A DNA stretch of 10,713 nt from Saccoglossus kowalevskii (Eukaryota; Hemichordata; Enteropneusta; Harrimaniidae). Below, in pieces: positions 1-6,300 of this stretch (its first letter is position 1; the number at the start of each line of letters is the position of its first letter). Made by a program: the position numbers and the translations under genes. The stretch lies in the NCBI RefSeq assembly GCF_000003605.2, contig NW_003156245.1, forward strand, positions 36,906 through 47,618. The letters run 5' to 3'. The notes under the pieces are model-generated. The model saw only the letters and a program-made list of their open reading frames with translations. It was not told the origin of the DNA and did no database searches.

Positions 1-1
1 G

Positions 2-132
2 GTTGAAATTAAAGCTACTCCTTGGAAATATCACAATGCCCAAAATCGACACACAGCGTACATAAGGAGTTCGCGTGAAATAGAAGAGGGTCGCAAGGCG
101 CGCACAATGTTACATTTGTATTCGATTCGGTA
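2..132 (+). CDS. Possible upstream coding exon of the TPR-like gene (weak)
   Basis: Frame 2 is open from the left edge to a TAA at 131-133, about 43 codons. It is rich in charged residues and includes the stretch SSREIEEGRKARTM, which would suit a helical-repeat protein. A possible donor (G|GTAATA) overlaps the stop, but its phase (2) does not fit the phase-0 start of the next exon at 323, so the link to that exon is unproven. The left edge of the window cuts the sequence. It could equally be a chance open frame. No domain is recognised. Confidence 0.22.
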
Positions 133-322
133 ATAGTTTCACTTTCAAGTAGCCCGGGTCTCAGCTTAATAAAAAAAAAAATGGCAGTAATCACTCATGT
201 CTGATTACGTCAATCTGAGCGAAACATAAACATAGTATATATAGAAAAATCGAGTGTGTCATCACAAATGAATAACGAATATGTCATATTGACTTAAGTA
301 AAGAAATGAAATTTCATTTCAG

Positions 323-955
323 ATGTCAACTGGGTACGACATGCCTTTTTATAAAGGTGCCATCCTATATCATTTGGTGTGTGCAAGACGCCAATGCCAT
401 GACAACACACTACGTAATCATGACAAAGTAAGTGGCAATATTACTGAATTACTGATTACTGAATTTTCATGTTAACGAATAAAACATGCACCTGGTGTTG
501 ACCTAACCATCTTTCTATTTTAATTTGTTTTAGGATATACAGATGATTAAAAAAGCGGTTGATTTACTTTCTCAGTCCGACGGACGATCTCGCAGCTGCC
601 TTGAAGTTTCGTGCACAGGCAATGATTGCTTTAATATACTTGAAAAGTGACACCATCTTTTTCACGGAGGAGAGCTCTAGGCGACGGACCGGTTATGATT
701 AAATGTGCTAAGAACATAATTCACGGACTCAATGGATCTGGGCAAAGCACGTGCCAGAAGCTTTACCCACGATGCTTCATTAATTTTTGTGAAGCCAACT
801 GTTATCTGCGCCAAAAGAAATATGGGAAAGCCAGGAATCACGCGAAGAAAGCACTAGAAATAGCGAATAATAACAATTTCAAATCAGAAATGTCCAAAGT
901 ATATGAATTACTGAATGACATCGATGTATTGAACAGACAAAACATTTCAATTTGA
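323..955 (+). pseudogene. TPR-like helical-repeat protein gene remnant, two exons, frame broken
   Basis: Exon one is 323-427, with acceptor TTTCATTTCAG and donor GTAAGT; it reads MSTGYDMPFYKGAILYHL and onward. Exon two starts at 534 after TTTGTTTTAG and runs to TGA 953-955, leaving an intron of 106 bases. In exon two the helical signal changes frame twice. Frame 534 gives MIKKAVDLLSQSD, then hits TGA 648-650. The next frame gives DDLAAALKFRAQAMIALIYL, then hits TAA 700-702. The third frame gives CFINFCEANCYLRQ, KKYGKARNHAKKALEIA and SEMSKVYELLNDIDVLNRQ. The A/L/Y spacing and the KARNHAKKALEIA helix are typical of tetratricopeptide repeats, which form protein-binding scaffolds, though I cannot name the family. 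The jumps lie near 571-583 and between about 655 and 695. The likeliest reading is a pseudogene; assembly errors or an unrecognised small intron are alternatives. Extra exons may lie left of the window. Confidence 0.5.
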
Positions 956-964
956 AGAGAACAA

Positions 965-970
965 AATAAA
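965..970 (+). promoter_or_regulatory. Polyadenylation signal AATAAA after the TPR-like gene
   Basis: A canonical AATAAA lies about 10 bases after the TGA of the last TPR-like reading frame. This suggests that the exon at 534-955 was the terminal coding exon of the ancestral transcript. The hexamer is common in AT-rich DNA, so its position is the only support. Confidence 0.4.
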
Positions 971-2270
971 TCAATGGTTTGGATTTGAGCATATTAAAAA
1001 GAAACTGTTGCTTTCCATATTCGTTGTATGATGCTCGTAACATTCTAGACCTGGTCTCATACATTTCTTATTAGTACCTAAAATCATATACTTATAATGA
1101 GGACTGATTACTTTAATATGTAACATAAAGAAGGTCATGCTCGTTGTGTCTTTTATTGTTTCCCGAAAGTCTCCCTCAACAATTTGAGGAACTTTAAACT
1201 CTCTAATTTAGGAGATATTTGTGTTGAAGATTTTTTTGGTGCCCCCACATAATAATAATAAAAATAAAATGTAGATAGGTCATTGCCACTCAGATTGTTT
1301 TCTCAGATTGGCTCATTAACATACACAAACACTGTATTTCAGTGAATAAATTTGGTAAAAATGAGATTCCCAATTCGATGAGAAGTACTTTAAATGGTCA
1401 TTTATTATACTTTTCAATTTTAACATTATACATTTGATATTGTCACCGAATATTCTGTTGAAACAACTTTTCTCACATTGACAAATGTTCTGTGAATGTT
1501 TATATTTTCAACTTCTTAAAATCTGTGGGTCAAATTACTTTCATATTAACCACGCTGGTAATTTTAATAGTTGTGACTTCAATTCTATTGATTATTTCTT
1601 GCTATAACTTGTTTTATATATAAACATAAAATATTTTTTTGCTTGAAATACTATATGTATATAATCAAATTTATTCATATTTCAATAATATATTTAAATA
1701 TTTTATGGTTGTGTCAATGAAAAACTGTGGTTTATATTTTGATCTGAAAAACAACCGAGATATATCTACCAAAAAAATGCTTGTATATTTATCGAGTTTG
1801 TTTAACTAGTTTTCCATGAGTGTGTGAACACGCATATTTACTGATAGTTGCATTTTCCCAGTGAACATAACTGAGCGTGAGGTTGCATATACAATAAACA
1901 ACATTTAAATATGCGGATTTGTAGAACTTAGCAATTTGTTTTACATGTAAAAACTGCTCTACAAACGTAATTGTTATAGAATTGTTCTATGTAAGTATTC
2001 ATATTATTTGAATATATATATATAGCTACTTTGAACCAAAACATTTTACGAAGTATTTTATGATTTTGTACATGTTTTTACTGACATTGTTCCTCTAATC
2101 TCGCACTACAATAATGAATTTTCATTCGAAACATTTCGATTTTAAATAACAGTGGTTAAATGTGTGATCCGATTGTTTATGGAAACACGGTTGTAAATGC
2201 ATTTGCCTTTGTCAGAAATAAAATGTATTTCGTTCGTATATTTTATTTATCGAATACATACTGTTTTCAG
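971..2270. other. AT-rich non-coding stretch
   Basis: I see no supported gene, RNA or element here. Composition is strongly AT-rich with short T and TA runs, for example around 1630-1700 and 2014-2026. Open frames are short and lack domain signal or splice sites of note. Confidence 0.6.
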
Positions 2271-2317
2271 ACAGATGGGCACATATGGATCGTAGCAGCT
2301 AAAAAGACAGATACTGT
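2271..2317 (+). CDS. Candidate 47-nt orphan exon
   Basis: A strong acceptor (CATACTGTTTTCAG) is followed by 47 bases open in only one frame, reading TDGHIWIVAAKKTDTV when the split last codon is completed, and then by a near-perfect donor (GTAAGTAC). No domain is visible. It could be an exon of a + strand gene whose other exons are outside the window, an untranslated exon, or chance. It does not obviously belong to the TPR-like gene, which already has a stop and a polyadenylation signal upstream. Confidence 0.22.
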
Positions 2318-3274
2318 GTAAGTACATACCACCATTTATACGTCTACATAAACAACGGCCGACAATATAAATTTAATGGCGACCTTAACAATGTTAACAA
2401 ATGCTTCTTACAAAACACAATGTATCTGAATACTGATAAAACCATGTGTACGTGGGTCGCAACATCACAACAATTGTCACATAGTCCTTTGTCATTGCAA
2501 AATGTTAAACATCGTGATAACAATTTGAAAAATGAAGAATGTAAAAAATAACTTGTCTTCGTCACTTTTATCAAGGCAGATTAATTTTACATTTAAATGA
2601 TTAAAATAGAAGTTAAATTAATTAAAGTGGTTAAATAGTAGCTAGTAGGATGGCAAAATGAATATTAATTAGCTCATGAATATTAATTAGCGATCGGCAC
2701 CCTGTCATTGTATGTGAATAGTATCATAACAAAAGTAATAAGCAATTTGTATTTATGAGTACAAATATATATCTCCAAAACTACAATATTCACCTCATAT
2801 TAATACAACAAAATGACAAGATTCAAAACGGCACATTATAAGATTAATTTACAGTACATACAGAATGGAGCGGTTAATGTATGTTTCAAGACGCAAATAA
2901 AACAGCATGGTGAGACTATAAGCGTGAGACAAACGTAAATCGTAAACACTGTAAAGCAATAATCACGGTACGCTGAAACCCATAAAAAATGAACAAATAG
3001 CATAAGATACTATATATCAACCAAAATATCAAGCATATATGTCTGTTGAGCATAAATAATCCATTTTCTTCTTACGTCGACTACATCTATTGCGGAGTGT
3101 CGCTGTTATTGTGCTGGTTCATTACTGTAATCACAAATAACGGTAAGATTGAATAGTAGTGATTGTGATGATATAATTGTGAAGTACAATGTACAATACC
3201 AACATTGAGATACTATCGCCCAAACAATCACAATGCAGAAGCGTCAATATACTGTATATGACAATCAATGTTTG
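2318..3274. other. AT-rich stretch downstream of the CUB gene's stop codon
   Basis: On the - strand this is the region after the in-frame stop of CUB domain D, so it would be 3' untranslated sequence or a further intron. I found no convincing exon and no canonical AATAAA on the - strand near the stop. A tandem copy of a 16-base sequence sits at 2658-2691. An open frame of 76 codons on the - strand at 2344-2574 shows no domain character and I do not call it. Confidence 0.5.
2658..2691. repeat. Two direct copies of ATGAATATTAATTAGC
   Basis: The 16-base sequence occurs at 2658-2673 and 2676-2691, separated by TC. The first 14 bases recur at 4748-4761, in an intron of the CUB gene. This may be a local slippage duplication. 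The distant partial copy could be chance in AT-rich DNA. Confidence 0.6.
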
Positions 3275-3364
3275 CTAAGACCATTCTAAATCATGGACAT
3301 TGCCTACTTCACCAATCCATAAAGTGTCAAATACTGGCTCAGTGTCAAATGTCAGAAATTCAAT
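3275..3364 (-). CDS. CUB D, second-half exon, ends early at TAG
   Basis: After acceptor AATTAG, the frame reads IEFLTFDTEPVFDTLWIGE, closely matching the start of the second-half exons of CUBs A-C, with the acidic residues of the calcium site (TE, FD) and the LWIG motif. It then continues only ten residues to TAG at 3275-3277. About 40 residues of the domain are therefore missing, including the (H/R)SG and F.SD motifs. After the stop the same frame gives QTLIV and a hydrophobic pattern loosely like the missing part, as expected of decay. Alternatives are that the gene truly ends here with half a CUB, or that splicing occurs earlier at a phase-1 GTGAAG site inside LWIG. Confidence 0.6.
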   Translation of the reverse strand: MEFLTFDTEPVFDTLWIGEVGNVHDLEWS

Positions 3365-6300
3365 CTAATTCGAATCAGTGAATATATGTTAGAAGAGTTT
3401 ACCTACGATCATGCAGAAAGCAAAGATGCATTATTTTTGTTTTGATATCTTGCAAAGAAATTATTTTGCATTTCGCCCTGTTTTGCTGTTTAATCCGGTT
3501 TGATCGAGATATGATCACAATTATCTATGCAATTAGTATCTGTACCTGTATGTTATATGCATTATCCTCAGTACTAATGAACCATGTACATACAACATTT
3601 ATTGGGTATACTGCTGGATAATCAGGTGTGGTTACTAATATATACCCACTTTCAGGAACAGTCAATTGACTACCACATGTATCATTTGCGATAACTTATG
3701 TATTGAAAACAACAACACAGTATTAACATGCAGTAGAGTACAAATGAAATGTAATCAGTGAAGTAAACAAGCAATTCGTGAAATGTATTCCCAACACTTC
3801 ATTGTAATGTTATATATTCGATCTACGCATGTTCATTTAGTCACTGCATATCCGCGTTTATTACACAGGACGATTAGTGTGATGACGAGGTGCGCGTCTG
3901 CGTACAGTGGCTAGGTGCTCTGCCGAGTTCGATCATCACGCGTTGTGTGGTCGAATCTCAGCGATCTTGTACTTATGTTTAATCACATATTTTTTTTTTC
4001 ATTTAAGAAATGATAATTAATTATAATTAATAATTACCTGATGTTAAACGTATTTCGAACCCGATATCATGAGTATCACCATCGCTGCTAAAAACCAAGC
4101 GAATCGGAGATGGGACAATAATCGTTTCCGGTATCAAGGAACCACTGTGTTGTAAGATAGCACCTTGGTTACCCCCAGGATCACTATAAAGGTCACCAAT
4201 CCATAATAGTTCGTAGCCGCCCTCCGTTTTGAAAAATTGAAATTCGATCTAGAATAATAAATTCTAATTTGTTGAAAATTCTAATAATACTATAATTATT
4301 TAGCTATCAGATTTGTTTCGTTTTCATTGAAAATCTGAAATTACATGTACATACATTTCGAGATTTATAAGACGCCCGAACCAAAATGTGAACAGCTTAC
4401 CTCTATACTGTACCAAGAATCATATGAAACTACAGTCCAAGTGCAAGTGATGTCATCTGGGTAATCGTTCGGATAACCAGGTGACGTCACTACTACATCT
4501 CCGCCATTCGGGATAATCAGTTCTTGGTAACATACGGTAACATTTGCTGACAATATATATATTATGTTCATTAATGAATACCTTCGTAATCAAGAAGTAA
4601 TTTGATCCTGAACATAATTTGAGATTGAGAAATATGGAATTTGATTGACGTACAAATTGATATGTATTATGCATACATTTTTACATCGGTTCCTCGTATC
4701 GAATGAGTGGCGTATTAAACGTGAGCTATGAGAAATGAACATAATAGATGAATATTAATTATTGATCTTGGCTACAGCACGAAAGCCATATACATTTTAA
4801 TACATGGTTTCCTTCATCACAAGGGTGACTCATATTGGCATCTGCAAAAACAAATGAAAACGTTGTATAAATTAGTCCTTCAAAAATACGGCTGCAAAGT
4901 ATATCGTATGTGCAATTGCTATCAAAACAATTTACCGTATCAAGATTATTATACACATTCTAAGTCATGCATTATATGGACACACTGAACTGGGCATTAA
5001 TTGGTCCTACATGTACGTTGAAATCAACCTTTTTAGATTTTCTGAAGTGAAAGTTTTTATTATGTAACATCAAATGGAAATTACAACACTCCTTTAATAA
5101 TTAAGATATTGCAAGTTTACTCATGAGAAATTCTGTTTATCTCAATATATCCATTTTACAGCTTTTAAACACAACATACTAAGATTGGAATCATAATTTG
5201 TAAGAACGTATACATACAAGACATATATCCACATTGCCTTCTAAATATATTCATATGTCATATATTAATTTATTAATATGAATACCGTGTAGAATATCAA
5301 TCATAAAAGGCATATTTTATGATCTGTGGATGCGTAAAATAGAGATATTTTTTAAATATAAATCTCAAAATAAATTTATAATATTTTTAATATCAAGAAC
5401 GAGTGAGTTGATGTTTTATTTATCACATATCATGGTATGAATATTACAGCTAATATTCGCGGTATAAGTCATCATGTTAAATGATTATCACTCATGATGC
5501 ATTGACGCTAAGTATTATCAATGCGAAGTGAATTTTGAGAATAACTACAGCCGAAATTAAGCGTCATATGTAAATAACATAAATTAGTCTATGATTCGTA
5601 AATATAGTTAGAAGACTGCAATTCATAGGTATTGTTGAAATACAGTCGTGCTATTAAAGGCTACTACCCAAATAATAACACTTATTTGCAGAGATGGTTG
5701 ATAATCGTCCAGTGAACAATTACAGCCCATGATACCACTCGTATCAGCGAAAAAGTGATATCGGACGCAGACCACGAACATATGATAACCTCATTTCAAA
5801 GATAGGCGTTATACGGTATTACAGATACTCGACAACTAATTTGTGGTTGGTAAGGATAAGATAAACATATATCCGCTTTTTACAACAACAGCTATGTATG
5901 TTTATACCAGTAACTGAAAATGCATGCGATGTGAGTGTTTAGACAGTCTAGACGCAGCTGGCCCCCTTCCGAGATCACGTTGTGGACGAGAGCGCGAAAT
6001 TGGTCAGTAGAACCGTAGACGCAATGACGGGAGACAATGTAAGACTAGGGACTGAACCAAGTCTCGTGTCCCTCTCTCGCTCTCAACGAGATATCAGCGG
6101 TTATTTCTGTCTAAGGTCTGTTAGAAGCATGAATATTGACGGGTAGTTGCCTGTTGTGAAATATACTGAACATCTGAGTTACATTACGAAGTGTATTACC
6201 TAGTTTGGTTGACGTGAGTCGCAGTTCAAATCCACCACCATGGATGGAACTATCGCTGTTAAACATAATGTGAATAGGGGAAACAGTGATCAGTGTATCT

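Noticed and set aside
879-1064. - strand open frame opposite the TPR-like exon
   Set aside because: It is the antisense shadow of the last TPR-like frame and its 3' flank.
2344-2574. - strand open frame of 76 codons with several cysteines
   Set aside because: Cysteine spacing fits no module I know, there is no acceptor in CUB-gene phase, and it lies beyond the stop of CUB D.
3061-3180. - strand acceptor- and donor-like sites around the CGACACTCC region
   Set aside because: The enclosed frames are short or closed by stops and none continues the CUB gene in the right phase.
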